Source: Sorangium cellulosum So ce56 (GTDB taxonomy: Bacteria; Myxococcota_A; Polyangia; Polyangiales; Polyangiaceae). From it: a stretch of 64,000 nucleotides of DNA. Position 1 is the stretch's first letter, and each line of letters begins with the position of its first letter. Below are positions 22,236 to 31,684 of the stretch, in pieces. The DNA lies in contig NC_010162.1 of assembly GCF_000067165.1 (NCBI RefSeq), positions 3,740,501 to 3,804,500 on the forward strand, given 5' to 3'. Made by a program: the position numbers and the translations under genes. The notes beneath the pieces are model-generated. The model did not search any database and was not told the origin of the DNA. It saw nothing but the letters and a program-made list of their open reading frames with translations.

Positions 22236-22661
22236 ATGCTCAAGAGATTCCTGCGGGTGACCGACGTGCCGTTCTCGGCCTCGGCCGGGCTGCTCGCGCT
22301 GCGCGTCGTTATCGGCGTCGCGTTCATGTTTCACGGCTGGGGGAAGATCCAGGCCCCCTTCAGCTGGATGGGGCCCACCGCGCCCGTTCCGGGGTTCTTG
22401 CAAGGGCTGGCCGCGCTCTCGGAGTTCGGGGGCGGCCTTGCCTGGATCCTCGGCCTCCTGACGCCGGTCGCGTCGCTGGGCCTCGCCGCCACCATGGCCG
22501 TCGCGGTCGCGGTTCACGTCTCGAACGGCGATCCGTTCGTCGCGATGGGCGGACCCTCCTACGAGGCGGCGGCGGTCTACCTCGGCATCTCCGTTGCGCT
22601 CCTCCTCGTCGGGCCGGGGAGGCTCTCCGTCGACGCGGCGGTCTTCGGGACGAAGCGCTGA
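22236..22661 (+). CDS. DoxX-family membrane protein
   Basis: 141 residues, four predicted helices, with the DoxX motif MFHGWGKI in the first helix. GAGGAG lies eight bases before the ATG. DoxX relatives include a subunit of thiosulfate:quinone oxidoreductase and proteins of unknown redox role. It is 130 nt after the importer genes on the same strand, so it may be part of the operon or have its own promoter. Confidence 0.8.
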   Translation: MLKRFLRVTDVPFSASAGLLALRVVIGVAFMFHGWGKIQAPFSWMGPTAPVPGFLQGLAALSEFGGGLAWILGLLTPVASLGLAATMAVAVAVHVSNGDPFVAMGGPSYEAAAVYLGISVALLLVGPGRLSVDAAVFGTKR

Positions 22662-22893
22662 GCGCTCGCGCGCGTCCTCGCCCGATCCGCGCGAGGGCGT
22701 CGCCGCTCGCTCTCACGCGGCCGATCTGAGCCGCGCTGCCCTGCTGCGTCCCGCCGGGCGGATGATGTCGGCACGCGCTGGAGCGCCCTGATCCATCTGG
22801 GTTGGACAGCGTGTGCGCCGACCCATGTGCGCGCTTGAATCGCGCCTGTGAAGCCGCGCCGTCCCGGCACTATGCTCGGGTCGGGAGGCCCCG

Positions 22894-25278
22894 ATGAGAG
22901 ACGCCGAGGCGATGGCACCTTCGAGCAGCGCGCGGCGGCGCGGTGTCGTCATCGCAGCGACCTGCTCGTTCGCCATTGGGTGCGTGACGCTGCTCGGCTG
23001 GTGGATCGGGGCGACCGCCCTCGTCGCCATCGCGGACGGCCTGCCGCTCATGGTGCCCAACACCGCCGTCGCCCTCGTCCTGGCGGGGGTCTCGCTCTGG
23101 GCGCTGGGCCTGCGAGCGTGTCCGGCGCCGCTCCGCCGGCTGGGACAGGCGTGCGCCGCCGTCGTCGTCGCGCTCGGCCTCGTGGTCCTCGCGCAGTACA
23201 TCTTCGCCTGGGACCTCGGCATCGATCGCGTGGTGTTCGCGGGGCGCGTGGATTTCCCGGGCAAGTTCCCCGGCAGGCCGCCGCCGAACGTCGCGCTCTG
23301 CTGTGTCCTGATCGGCCTTTCGCTCCTCTCGCGCCGCGTGGAGACGCGGCGAGCGTGCCTGTTCTCGGAATGGTGCGCGCTCCTGGCCGCGGCGCTCGCG
23401 CTGACGGCGCTGACCGGCTACGTGTTCGGCGTCGGCTACTTTTACGGGCTGCCGCCGCTATTTCCGTTCATGGGGATGGCGCTCCACGGGGCGATCGCGT
23501 TCCTCGCCCTCTGCGCCGGGCTCCTCATGGCGCGGCCCGATTGCACTGCGCTCGCCACGCTGACGGCCAGCAAGTCCGGAGGCATCCTGCTGCGGCGCTT
23601 CCTGCCCTACGTCGTCCTCGTTCCGCTCGTGAGCGGCCGCCTCTTCCTGTTCGGCGCGGCGCGCGGAGCATACCCCATCGCGGCGTCGTTATCGCTCGCC
23701 TCCGCCATCACGACGCTCCTGCTCGGGGCCATGCTCTGGGTCAGCGCGGCGCGCATGAACCTCCTCGACGAGGCGCGGCAGCGCGCCGAGGAGGCGCGCG
23801 CCTTCCTCGCGACCGTCGCGCAGGCCTCGGACGACGCCGTGATCGGCACCTCCCTCGACGGGACCATCCTGAGCTGGAACCCGGCGGCGGAGCGCCTTTA
23901 CGGCTACCGCGCCAGCGAGGCGATCGGGAAGAAGCTGCCCCTCCTGTGCCTGCCCGAGCGCGCCGGCGAGGCGGAGGCCGTCCTCGCGCGCCTGCGCCGC
24001 GGCGAGCGCGTCGAGCGCTTCGAGGCCGTGAGCCGGACCAAGGGCGGCGAGAGCATCGACATCGAGGTCACGGTGTCGTCGATCGTGGACGCGTCGGGCC
24101 GCGCCACCGGCGTCTCGACGATCTGCCGCGACATCGGGCGCCGCAAGGCGATGGAGGCCGAGGTCGCGAGCGCGCACGAGGCGGAGCGGCGCATCCGCTC
24201 GCAGCTCGAGGCGGTCATCGAGCAGCTGCCTGAAGCGGCGATCCTGGTCGACGCCAAGGGGCGGCTCATCAGCTGCAACAAGCTCGCGCTCCAGTACGCG
24301 TCGCGCGTCGAGGACGATCCCGATCCCTGGGGCAACCGGCTGTGTTTCGAGCACAGGACGCCGGCGGGAGAGCCCCTCGCCTGGGACGAACGCCCGCTGT
24401 TCCGGGCCCTTCAGCGCGGGGAGGTCGTGACGGGCGCCGAAGGGCTCTTGCGGCGCGCCGACCGGGGCCTCGTCCCGGTGCTGGTCAACGCGGCTCAGGT
24501 GCGCTCGGACGACGGGGAGCTCCAGGGCGCCGTCGCCGTCTTTCATGACATCTCGGCGTTCAAGGAGATGGAGCGGCAGCGCCAGGAGTGGATCGGCGTC
24601 ATCGCTCACGATCTCCGCCAGCCCATCCAGGTCATCGCGACCGCGAGCCAGCTCCTGGGTCGCGCTGCCGGCGAGCGGCCCGTCGCGGACTGCCGAAAAC
24701 AGCTCGACAGGATCACCTCGTCCATCGAGCGGCTGCGCCGCATGATCGACGACCTCCTCGACGCGTCGCGGATCGATGCGCGGCAGCTCACGCTGGATCG
24801 TTCGCCGGTGAATCTGCGCGCGCAGCTCGGCGAGATCCTCGAGAAGTCGGCCGAGGTGACCGCGGGCCACGCCCTGCGCCTGGAGGTGAACGGCGATGTG
24901 CCCGCCGTCCTGGCGGACCCAGGGCGGCTCGAGCAGATCGTCACCAACCTGCTCTCCAACGCGGCCAAGTACGGTCGGCCCGATGGCGACATCGTGGTCG
25001 CGGTCGACGCCGGGCCGGGCAGCGCGCACGTCGCGGTGACCAACTGGGGCGGCGGTATCCCGGAGGCGTCGCTCCCGTACCTGTTCAAGCGCTTCTCGCG
25101 CGCGCCCGATGCCGTTCCGCGCAGCGTCCGCGGCGTCGGTCTCGGCCTCTACATCACGAAGGCCCTCGTGGAGGCCCACGGGGGCAGCATCTCCGTCGAG
25201 AGCAGCCCCAGCGGCGCGACGACATTCCGCTTCTCGCTGCCGCTCGCGCCCGATACCGCGCGAGCCGCCGGGGCGTAA
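22894..25278 (+). CDS. Membrane-bound PAS sensor histidine kinase
   Basis: 794 residues; GGGAGG precedes the ATG. About eight membrane helices occupy residues 1-290. Two PAS domains follow (~300-420 and ~440-560), joined by a coiled coil. The HisKA phospho-acceptor is His572 in IAHDLRQP, and the ATPase domain has the N-box NLLSNAAKYG and G-boxes ending GVGLGLYITK. No response regulator is adjacent, so its partner is elsewhere. The N-terminus may sense a membrane or gas signal. Confidence 0.88.
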   Translation: MRDAEAMAPSSSARRRGVVIAATCSFAIGCVTLLGWWIGATALVAIADGLPLMVPNTAVALVLAGVSLWALGLRACPAPLRRLGQACAAVVVALGLVVLAQYIFAWDLGIDRVVFAGRVDFPGKFPGRPPPNVALCCVLIGLSLLSRRVETRRACLFSEWCALLAAALALTALTGYVFGVGYFYGLPPLFPFMGMALHGAIAFLALCAGLLMARPDCTALATLTASKSGGILLRRFLPYVVLVPLVSGRLFLFGAARGAYPIAASLSLASAITTLLLGAMLWVSAARMNLLDEARQRAEEARAFLATVAQASDDAVIGTSLDGTILSWNPAAERLYGYRASEAIGKKLPLLCLPERAGEAEAVLARLRRGERVERFEAVSRTKGGESIDIEVTVSSIVDASGRATGVSTICRDIGRRKAMEAEVASAHEAERRIRSQLEAVIEQLPEAAILVDAKGRLISCNKLALQYASRVEDDPDPWGNRLCFEHRTPAGEPLAWDERPLFRALQRGEVVTGAEGLLRRADRGLVPVLVNAAQVRSDDGELQGAVAVFHDISAFKEMERQRQEWIGVIAHDLRQPIQVIATASQLLGRAAGERPVADCRKQLDRITSSIERLRRMIDDLLDASRIDARQLTLDRSPVNLRAQLGEILEKSAEVTAGHALRLEVNGDVPAVLADPGRLEQIVTNLLSNAAKYGRPDGDIVVAVDAGPGSAHVAVTNWGGGIPEASLPYLFKRFSRAPDAVPRSVRGVGLGLYITKALVEAHGGSISVESSPSGATTFRFSLPLAPDTARAAGA

Positions 25279-25603
25279 CGCGCAGACAGCCCCTCTCTGC
25301 CCCTCTCTCCCGCTTCCTGCTCCACTGGCGCCCCCATCCCGAGAAGGAGGCTATCAGGCGGGCTCGTCAATCCGCCATCGGCGAGCTCGTCAATCGATCC
25401 TCCCAATCCTCCCAGCATCGAGTCGACGTTCATCCTGCCGCTGTCCGTTCTCCGTATTCCGTTTTGCGGTGCTGCCATCCTTTCGCAGGTTTCTACGGCT
25501 CAGATCGTCAGAATGATTGCAGAAGGAACTTCCTGAGGTTCGCATCCTTGCTACACCTGAGATCCGCTCCGGCCCGACGCCGGAGCAGTGAGGTGGCGCA
25601 GCA
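25279..25603. other. Intergenic region before ftsH
   Basis: 325 nt with no gene. The second half (25431-25560) is clearly lower in GC than its surroundings and probably holds the ftsH promoter, but I cannot point to hexamers. GCTCGTCAAT occurs twice (near 25360 and 25385). Confidence 0.4.
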
Positions 25604-27412
25604 GTGAATTCCTGGTTCTTGCAGGTGAGTAAGCGGCTGGGGCCCGCGGGGCGCCGGCTTTGGTTGCTTGGGTTCATGGGGGTGGTGCTTGCGGTCACGC
25701 TCGGGCTCGCCCTGCGAGCGGCGCGCGAGTCGGCTACGCAGCGTACGGCGACGTACACCGAGCTCCTCCAGATCGCGCAGGCGGGGCAGGCGACCGCGGT
25801 CGAGGTGAGCGGGGATCGCTTCCTCGTGCGTCAGGCGGGCGGCGCCGTGGTGACGGCCGTCGTCGACGAGCCGACGCTCCGGCAGGAGCTGGTCTCCCGG
25901 TTCGCGGGCGCCGGCGCCTCGGTCGACTTCGCCTCCCGGGAGGATCCGTCGCGCGCCGCGTCCGCGGTGCTCCCGGTGGTCGTGCTGGCCGCGGTCGGCT
26001 TCGCGCTCTTCACGGTGAGCCGGCGGCGCAGCCCGAAGGTCTTCTCCGACGTGAAGGCCGGGGCGGCGCGGGCGGCGGTGCGCTTCGCCGACGTCGCGGG
26101 GATGCACGAGGTCAAGCAGGAGCTCGCCGAGACGGTCGAGTTCCTGAAGAGCCCCGATCGCTTCGCGCGCCTCGGCGGCCGCCCGCCGCGCGGCGTGCTG
26201 CTGACGGGCGAGCCCGGGACCGGCAAGACGCTGCTCGCGCGCGCCGTCGCGTGCGAGGCGGGCGTGCGGTTCCTCTCGGCGTCGGGGTCGAGCTTCCAGG
26301 AGATGTTCGTCGGCGTGGGCGCCTCCCGCGTCCGCGCGCTCTTCGCCGAGGCGCGCAAGTCCGCGCCGTGCATCGTCTTCATCGACGAGATCGACGCCGT
26401 GGGGCGGGCTCGCGCGAAGGGGCACGGCGACTCCGCCTCCGCGGAGCACGACCAGACGCTGAACCAGCTGCTCGTCGAGATGGACGGGTTCGACCACGAG
26501 ACCGGCATCGTGGTCATCGCGTCGACCAACCGCGCCGACATGCTCGATCCGGCGCTGCTCCGGCCGGGGCGCTTCGACCGTAAGGTCACCGTGCCGCTCC
26601 CCGACGTGCGCGGCCGCGAGGAGATCCTCAACGTCCACGCCGGGCCGATCCCGCTCCAGGGGGAGGTCGATCTCAGCTACATCGCCCGCGGCACGCCGGG
26701 CTTCTCGGGCGCCGACCTGGCCAACCTCCTGAACGAGGCGGCCATCCTCGCGGCCCGCGAGGGCGCCGACGCGGTGGACCCGACGCACATCGACCGCGCG
26801 CGCGACCGGGTGCTCATGGGGCTCGAGCGCAAGGGGGTGCTCGTCGACGAGGACGAGCGTTATGCGACCGCCGTCCACGAGGCCGGGCACGTCGCGGTCG
26901 GGCTCCTCGCGCCGAGCTGCGATCCCGTGCACAAGGTGTCGATCCTGCCGCGGGGCCGCGCGCTCGGCGTGACCCAGGCGCTGCCCGAGAAGGATCGGCT
27001 GATGTACCGGAAAGAGTACCTCGAGGATCAGATCTGCATGCTGATGGGCGGCCGCGCCGCCGAGATGGTCGTCCTCGGGACGATGACGGCGGGCGCCTCG
27101 GACGACATCCAGCGCGCCTCGACGATCGCGTGGAAGATGGTCGCGGAGCTCGGCATGAGCCACCTCGGCCCCATCTGCGTCGGCGACGGGCACCCCTCGC
27201 GGAGCCCGGCCCTGCTCGACCGGGTCGACGAGACGGCGCGGGCGCTCACGGAAGCGCAGCTCTCGCGCGCCATCGAGATCGTGAGGTCCCGGCGCGGCGA
27301 GATCGAGGCGCTCGTCAAGGCGCTCCTCGAGAAGGAGACGCTCGGCATGGACGAGATCCAGGCCTGTTTCCCGGCCGATCGCAGGCCGCGCCCCGAAGAC
27401 CAGGCCGCCTGA
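25604..27412 (+). CDS. ftsH: ATP-dependent zinc metalloprotease FtsH
   Basis: GTG start, 602 residues. Two membrane helices (~20-38 and ~125-145) flank a short periplasmic domain. The AAA module has Walker A as GEPGTGKT, with Glu where most FtsH have Pro, pore motif FVGVGAS, Walker B IVFIDEIDA and second region of homology NRADMLDPALLRPGRFDR. The protease has HEAGH, and the third zinc ligand falls in TAGASDD. FtsH removes damaged membrane proteins and some regulators. A strong hairpin follows the stop. Large genomes often carry several ftsH copies; this may not be the only one. Confidence 0.95.
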   Translation: MNSWFLQVSKRLGPAGRRLWLLGFMGVVLAVTLGLALRAARESATQRTATYTELLQIAQAGQATAVEVSGDRFLVRQAGGAVVTAVVDEPTLRQELVSRFAGAGASVDFASREDPSRAASAVLPVVVLAAVGFALFTVSRRRSPKVFSDVKAGAARAAVRFADVAGMHEVKQELAETVEFLKSPDRFARLGGRPPRGVLLTGEPGTGKTLLARAVACEAGVRFLSASGSSFQEMFVGVGASRVRALFAEARKSAPCIVFIDEIDAVGRARAKGHGDSASAEHDQTLNQLLVEMDGFDHETGIVVIASTNRADMLDPALLRPGRFDRKVTVPLPDVRGREEILNVHAGPIPLQGEVDLSYIARGTPGFSGADLANLLNEAAILAAREGADAVDPTHIDRARDRVLMGLERKGVLVDEDERYATAVHEAGHVAVGLLAPSCDPVHKVSILPRGRALGVTQALPEKDRLMYRKEYLEDQICMLMGGRAAEMVVLGTMTAGASDDIQRASTIAWKMVAELGMSHLGPICVGDGHPSRSPALLDRVDETARALTEAQLSRAIEIVRSRRGEIEALVKALLEKETLGMDEIQACFPADRRPRPEDQAA

Positions 27413-27425
27413 CCGGCGGAGGCTC

Positions 27426-27463
27426 GAGGACGCCGGAAAGGGAAGTCCTTTTCAGGCGTCCTC
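27426..27463 (+). terminator. Hairpin downstream of ftsH
   Basis: Arms 27426-27442 and 27447-27463 pair over 17 positions with two mismatches, around a 4-nt loop. It begins 14 nt after the ftsH stop. No T-run follows, so it may need Rho or act in mRNA stability. Confidence 0.6.
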
Positions 27464-27914
27464 GGCGGCAGGCCGCCCGCTCGCCGCGAGCGCGTCCGGC
27501 GCTCTCCCCTCTCGCCGCCGGACTCGACCTTTCCCCAGCAGCCCAGCCGTCTCCTCTCGTCTCCGACGCTCCCGCGCGTGTGGCTGGCGTGTGAAGAGCC
27601 TGTTGTCCGAGATACGTTGTGCTCGGAAAGCTCGCTTCCTGGCCGCGCGCGCCGGATTCGACCCGGCGCGGCGCTTTGAGCCGCGGCGCGTCGCGCCTTC
27701 CTTTCCGTCCAGACAGCGCAAATCTCCCCTTGCGATTGCCGGGCAAGCTGGTGAAGTGTGGCCACTTGCATGCATGGATTCCGTTTCGTTCGCGTGTCTC
27801 TCGACAGGGTAACCTCTCCGCGTTCACCGATGGCCAGGCCTCTCTCCGGCCGCTCCCTGAGCCCGGCGCGGCCGTCGCGGGCTCTCCTGCCCTGCGTAGG
27901 CTCGGAGGCGTGCG
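27464..27914. other. Intergenic region before the ATP-grasp gene
   Basis: About 450 nt with no convincing gene. GC falls between 27590 and 27800, which suggests promoter sequence. Short palindromes TTGCCGGGCAA (near 27736) and GTGGCCAC (near 27758) lie there. GGAGG at 27904-27908 is the ribosome binding site of the next gene. Confidence 0.4.
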
Positions 27915-29051
27915 GTGCCTGAGCCTCGGATACTGATCCTGTCCAACAGAGATCCGGAGGAGGTCGTCGACGAGCCGCCACTCGCGCAGCGGGTGGGGAG
28001 CGGGCGGCTCCGGCTCGGTCGCGAGGACGGCAGCGCGGTGGTCGCGGAGAGCGTGCTCGCGGCCCTCGCCGCGGCCCCGGGCGTGCGCGTGGCGCACCGG
28101 CCCGTGCTCCGGCCGAGCGAGGTGCTCGCGGCCATCGGCGACCACCGCCCGGACGTGATCTTCAACCTGTGCGAGGCGCTCGACGGCGACAGCCGCCACG
28201 AGGTCATGTGCGCGTGGCTGCTCGCGGGGCTCGACCTCCGCTTCACGGGCAGCGATCACGTCGCGCTCCGGAGCTGCCTGCACAAGACCGAGGCGAACCG
28301 GATCCTCGCGCGCGCCGGCGTGCGCGTGCCGGCGACGGTGCGGGTCGAAGGCCCGGATCGCATCCCGGAGGTCGCGTTCCCGGTCATCGTCAAGCCGGAG
28401 CGCGAGGACGGCTCGATGGGCATCGATCGTGGCTCGGTCGTCCACGATCGCAGGGCGCTCCGCGACCAGGTCGCCGCGGTCGTCGCGCAGTGCCGCCAGC
28501 CGGTGGTGGTGCAGCGTTACGTGCACGGGCGGGAGATCTCGGTCTCGCTGCTCGGGTGGCCGACGCCGCGCGTGCTGCCGCCCGGCGAGGTCACGTTTCA
28601 GGGCCTGCCCGAGGGGCACCCGCACGTGGTCACGTACGAGTCGAAGTGGCGCCCGGAGACGGCCGCGTCGATCGGGACGCCCTCCTCGGCGGCGGTGCTG
28701 CGGCCGCTCGAGCTGCGCCGGGTCGTCGCCGTGGGCCGCCGCGCGTTCGAGGTGCTCGGGCTGCGCGACTACGGCCGCGTGGACGTGCGGCTCGACGAGC
28801 GCGGAACGCCGCACGTCATCGACGTCAACCCGAACTGCGATCTCTCGCCGGACGCCGGCTTCGCGCGGGCGGCGGCGCGCGCCGGCCTGTCGTACGCCGA
28901 CGTCGTCTGGGAGATCCTCCGCGCGGCGCTCGCCCGCGGCGCGCGCCACGACGATCTGCTCCGCGCGCGGGGCCGCGCGCCGGCGCGCGGCCGCGCCGCG
29001 GCGCGCTCCGCTGCCCGCGGCGCCCTCTCCGCCGCGCCCGAGGCGCCGTGA
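27915..29051 (+). CDS. ATP-grasp ligase, D-Ala-D-Ala ligase-like
   Basis: GTG start with GGAGG six bases upstream, 378 residues. The ATP-grasp core is visible: substrate region FNLCEAL near residue 85, VIVKPEREDGSMGI near residue 155, the QRYVHGREISVSLLG segment and metal site VIDVNPNCDLSPD near residue 310. It is more distant from D-Ala-D-Ala ligase than true Ddl and belongs with proteins that join amino acids or peptides. It overlaps the GNAT-methyltransferase gene by GTGA, so the two act together. Substrates are unknown. Confidence 0.82.
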   Translation: MPEPRILILSNRDPEEVVDEPPLAQRVGSGRLRLGREDGSAVVAESVLAALAAAPGVRVAHRPVLRPSEVLAAIGDHRPDVIFNLCEALDGDSRHEVMCAWLLAGLDLRFTGSDHVALRSCLHKTEANRILARAGVRVPATVRVEGPDRIPEVAFPVIVKPEREDGSMGIDRGSVVHDRRALRDQVAAVVAQCRQPVVVQRYVHGREISVSLLGWPTPRVLPPGEVTFQGLPEGHPHVVTYESKWRPETAASIGTPSSAAVLRPLELRRVVAVGRRAFEVLGLRDYGRVDVRLDERGTPHVIDVNPNCDLSPDAGFARAAARAGLSYADVVWEILRAALARGARHDDLLRARGRAPARGRAAARSAARGALSAAPEAP

Positions 29052-30430
29052 TCACCCAGCGCGGCCTCCGCGCGGAAGATCGGCCGCTCATCGCCGCGCT
29101 GCTCGAGTCGGTCCCGGCGTTCACCGACGACGAGCGCGCGGTGGCGCTGGAGCTCGTCGACGTGACGCTCGGCCAGCCCTCGACGGACGGTTATGGCTAC
29201 CGGTTCGTGCTGAGCTTCCAGGGCGCCCCGGGCGGCGACGGGGCGCCGCGGCTCCTCGGGTACCTCTGCTACGGCCGCACGCCGATGACGCAGTCCACGT
29301 ACGACCTGTACTGGATCGCGACCTCGCCCGATTTCGCCCGGTCGGGGGTGGCGCGGGGGCTCGTGGCCACGATGGAGAGCGAGATCGCGCGCGAGGGCGG
29401 CGGCCTCGTGCGCGTGGAGACGGGCAGCCGGGAGGGGCACGGCGCGGCGGTGCGCTTCTACGACGCGGTGCAGTTCACGCGGGCGGCGGTCCTCGCGGAC
29501 TTCTACGCGCCGGGCGACGATCTCATGATCTACACGAAGCGTGTCGCCCCGGCGCGCGCCTCGGCGGCGCCCTCGGCCGGCGAGGCGCCCGCGCGCGGCG
29601 AGGCGCCCGCGCGCAGCGAGGCGCCCGCGCGCGGCGATGCGCCGCCGCCGGCCGAGCCTGCGCTCTACGACGCGGCGTTCGGCTACCGCGACTACGCCGC
29701 CGAGCGCGACTTCCTGCTCGCGTGCGCGCGCCGCTTCGGCGGCCGCCCGGTGCAGCGCGTCCTCTCGTGGGCCTGCGGGCCCGCGCGGCACCTGGAGGCC
29801 TTCGCGGAGCTCGGCGTCGGCTGCGCCGGCGCGGACGGCTCGGCGGCGATGATCGCCTTTGCGGAGCGCGCCGCGGGCGCCCGCGGCGCCGGGGCGTGCA
29901 TCCGCTTCTCGTGCGCGGAGCTCGACGAGCGCCCGGACGTCGCGCCGGTCGATCTCTCGTTCGTGCCGCTCTCGGCGATCCACCAGCTGGCCACGCCGGC
30001 GGCGCTCGAGCGCCACCTCCGGCTCGCCGCCTCGCTGCTCCTGCCTGGCGGCGTCCACGTCATCGAGGCGACCCACCCCGCCGATCTCACGCCGTCCGGC
30101 GTGAACAGGACGGAGTGGACCGAGCTGCGCGGCGAGCAGTCGATCGACGCGCGGTTCCGCATCCACATCGAGCGGTCGACGCCCGATCGCGTCGTGCCCG
30201 TGACCCTCGAGGTGGTGTGCTCGGCCCGGCGCAACGGCGGCGCGCCGAGGGAGCTCTCGTCGATCCGGCAGGAGGCGACGTGGTATGTCCCGGACCTCGC
30301 CGGGTGGCGGCGCGTCGCGGAGCGGGTGCCGGACCTCTCGCTGGTGGCGACGCTCGGCGACTTCAACGTCGACGTGCCGTTCGAGCACGCCGCGGCGTGG
30401 CGGCTGATCCTGGTGCTGAAGCGCCGCTGA
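29048..30430 (+). CDS. GNAT acetyltransferase-methyltransferase fusion
   Basis: GTG start inside the ATP-grasp stop (GTGA). Residues 1-160 are a GNAT domain, with the acetyl-CoA loop at FARSGVARGLVATME. A linker holds four copies of GEAPAR-like repeats (about residues 175-200). Residues ~205-460 are a class I SAM methyltransferase: VLSWACGPARHLEAF is motif I and GADGS follows. The two domains are often separate proteins in myxobacteria, so the fusion is uncommon. Coupling to an ATP-grasp ligase suggests modification of a peptide or amino-acid product, by acylation and methylation. That is inference. Confidence 0.82.
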   Translation: MITQRGLRAEDRPLIAALLESVPAFTDDERAVALELVDVTLGQPSTDGYGYRFVLSFQGAPGGDGAPRLLGYLCYGRTPMTQSTYDLYWIATSPDFARSGVARGLVATMESEIAREGGGLVRVETGSREGHGAAVRFYDAVQFTRAAVLADFYAPGDDLMIYTKRVAPARASAAPSAGEAPARGEAPARSEAPARGDAPPPAEPALYDAAFGYRDYAAERDFLLACARRFGGRPVQRVLSWACGPARHLEAFAELGVGCAGADGSAAMIAFAERAAGARGAGACIRFSCAELDERPDVAPVDLSFVPLSAIHQLATPAALERHLRLAASLLLPGGVHVIEATHPADLTPSGVNRTEWTELRGEQSIDARFRIHIERSTPDRVVPVTLEVVCSARRNGGAPRELSSIRQEATWYVPDLAGWRRVAERVPDLSLVATLGDFNVDVPFEHAAAWRLILVLKRR

Positions 30431-30474
30431 TCGATCGACGCTGCGCGCGACCGCGGCGAGCGCCTACAGCGGGT

Positions 30475-31518
30475 TCAGTTCAGGTCCCAGAAGTACTTGC
30501 CCCCGCTCGGCGGCGGCTCGTCCGCGCCGCCGCCGGGGCCGCCCGTGTCTCCGTCGCGCGTCAGCTGGAGCACCTCCTCGAGCGAGCTCGCCTCCTCGCG
30601 CCAGTACGCCTCCGTGCCGCAGTGCGGAAAGGTCCTCGGGAAGATGGGGTCGTGCCATCGCCGCGCGATCCATGCCGCGTAGTGGATCATGCGGAGCCCT
30701 CGGAGCGGCTCGATCAGCCCGAGGGTCGAGCGGTCGAAGCGGCGGAGCTCCTCGTAGCCCTCGATGAAGAGCTCGCGCTGCTGCCGGGCGGCCTCGTCGC
30801 GGCCGGGGAGGAGGAGCCACAGGTCCTGCACGGCGGGGCCGACGACCATGTCGTCGAAGTCGAGCACGCGGAGCGCGCCGTCGCGCAGGAGCAGGTTGCC
30901 CGGGTGCAGATCGCCGTGGATGCGGTGCACGTCGACGCCGCGCAGGCGCTCCTCGGCCGCGTCCGCGACGGCGCGCGCGGCCGCGAGGTACCGCCGCTCG
31001 ACGGGCGCGGGGATGAGCTTGCGCTCGACGAGCCAGCCGAGGTCCTCGCGCGCGTAGGTGTCGGCGGAGAGCCGGACGCGGTGCTCGGCGGCGCTGGCCG
31101 CGCCCACGTTGTGGATGCGCGCGGCGAGCCTGCCGAGGCGCACGAACAGCTCGTCGCCGAGCTCGTCGGGGGCGCGGCCGCCCATGCGCTCGAAGAGGCA
31201 GTACGGGATGTGGTCGATCTGCTTGAGCGTCTCGCCGTCGGGGAACGGGCGCGTCGGGCAGACGGGGATCTCGGCGTCCGCGAGCTCCGCGAGGAACCGG
31301 TGCTCCTCGAGGATCTGCTCCCGCGTCCAGCGCCCCGGCCGGTAGAACTTGGCGATGACGCGGGTGCGATCCTCGCGCTCGACCTCGTAGACGCGGTTCT
31401 CGAACGAGTTCAGCGGGTAGCAGACGCGATTGCAGTGGACGCCCGCGGCCTCGACGGCCTCGATCACCTTGTGCGGCGTCAGCGACAGGAAGAGGTCGGT
31501 CGGGGTGGTGGTGCTCAT
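30475..31518 (-). CDS. srkA: Stress response kinase SrkA-like (YihE/RdoA)
   Basis: 347 residues of the aminoglycoside-phosphotransferase fold used by SrkA. The catalytic motif is HGDLHPGN near residue 200 and the metal site is VLDFDDM. SrkA phosphorylates Ser/Thr targets and is known in Enterobacteria as part of the envelope stress response. A Gly/Pro-rich tail ends GGKYFWDLN. The opening LTPHKVIEAVEAAG and the PLNSFENRVYEV segment are typical. It is convergent with the fusion gene, so it is expressed on its own. Confidence 0.88.
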   Translation of the reverse strand: MSTTTPTDLFLSLTPHKVIEAVEAAGVHCNRVCYPLNSFENRVYEVEREDRTRVIAKFYRPGRWTREQILEEHRFLAELADAEIPVCPTRPFPDGETLKQIDHIPYCLFERMGGRAPDELGDELFVRLGRLAARIHNVGAASAAEHRVRLSADTYAREDLGWLVERKLIPAPVERRYLAAARAVADAAEERLRGVDVHRIHGDLHPGNLLLRDGALRVLDFDDMVVGPAVQDLWLLLPGRDEAARQQRELFIEGYEELRRFDRSTLGLIEPLRGLRMIHYAAWIARRWHDPIFPRTFPHCGTEAYWREEASSLEEVLQLTRDGDTGGPGGGADEPPPSGGKYFWDLN

Positions 31519-31684
31519 GGTGGGGAGAGTTGAGCACCGACCGGCGTCGCGCTCGACGAGAACTTTCGCCGCGCGCTGCCGGAGGCCGTTGCCACGCGCC
31601 GTCGCCTCGCGGCGAGCGCCGTTACTGAGCGGGCTCAGGGGCGCTGTGTCAAGCGCGGCCGTGATACGCTATCCTGAGGACCTC

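Noticed and set aside
22124..22729. Second protein overlapping DoxX
   Set aside because: Low-complexity Arg/Gly sequence; DoxX has the RBS and membrane pattern.
28429..31533. 1034-codon frame overlapping the ATP-grasp, GNAT-methyltransferase and SrkA genes
   Set aside because: It crosses three genes on both strands and is Arg-rich without motifs.
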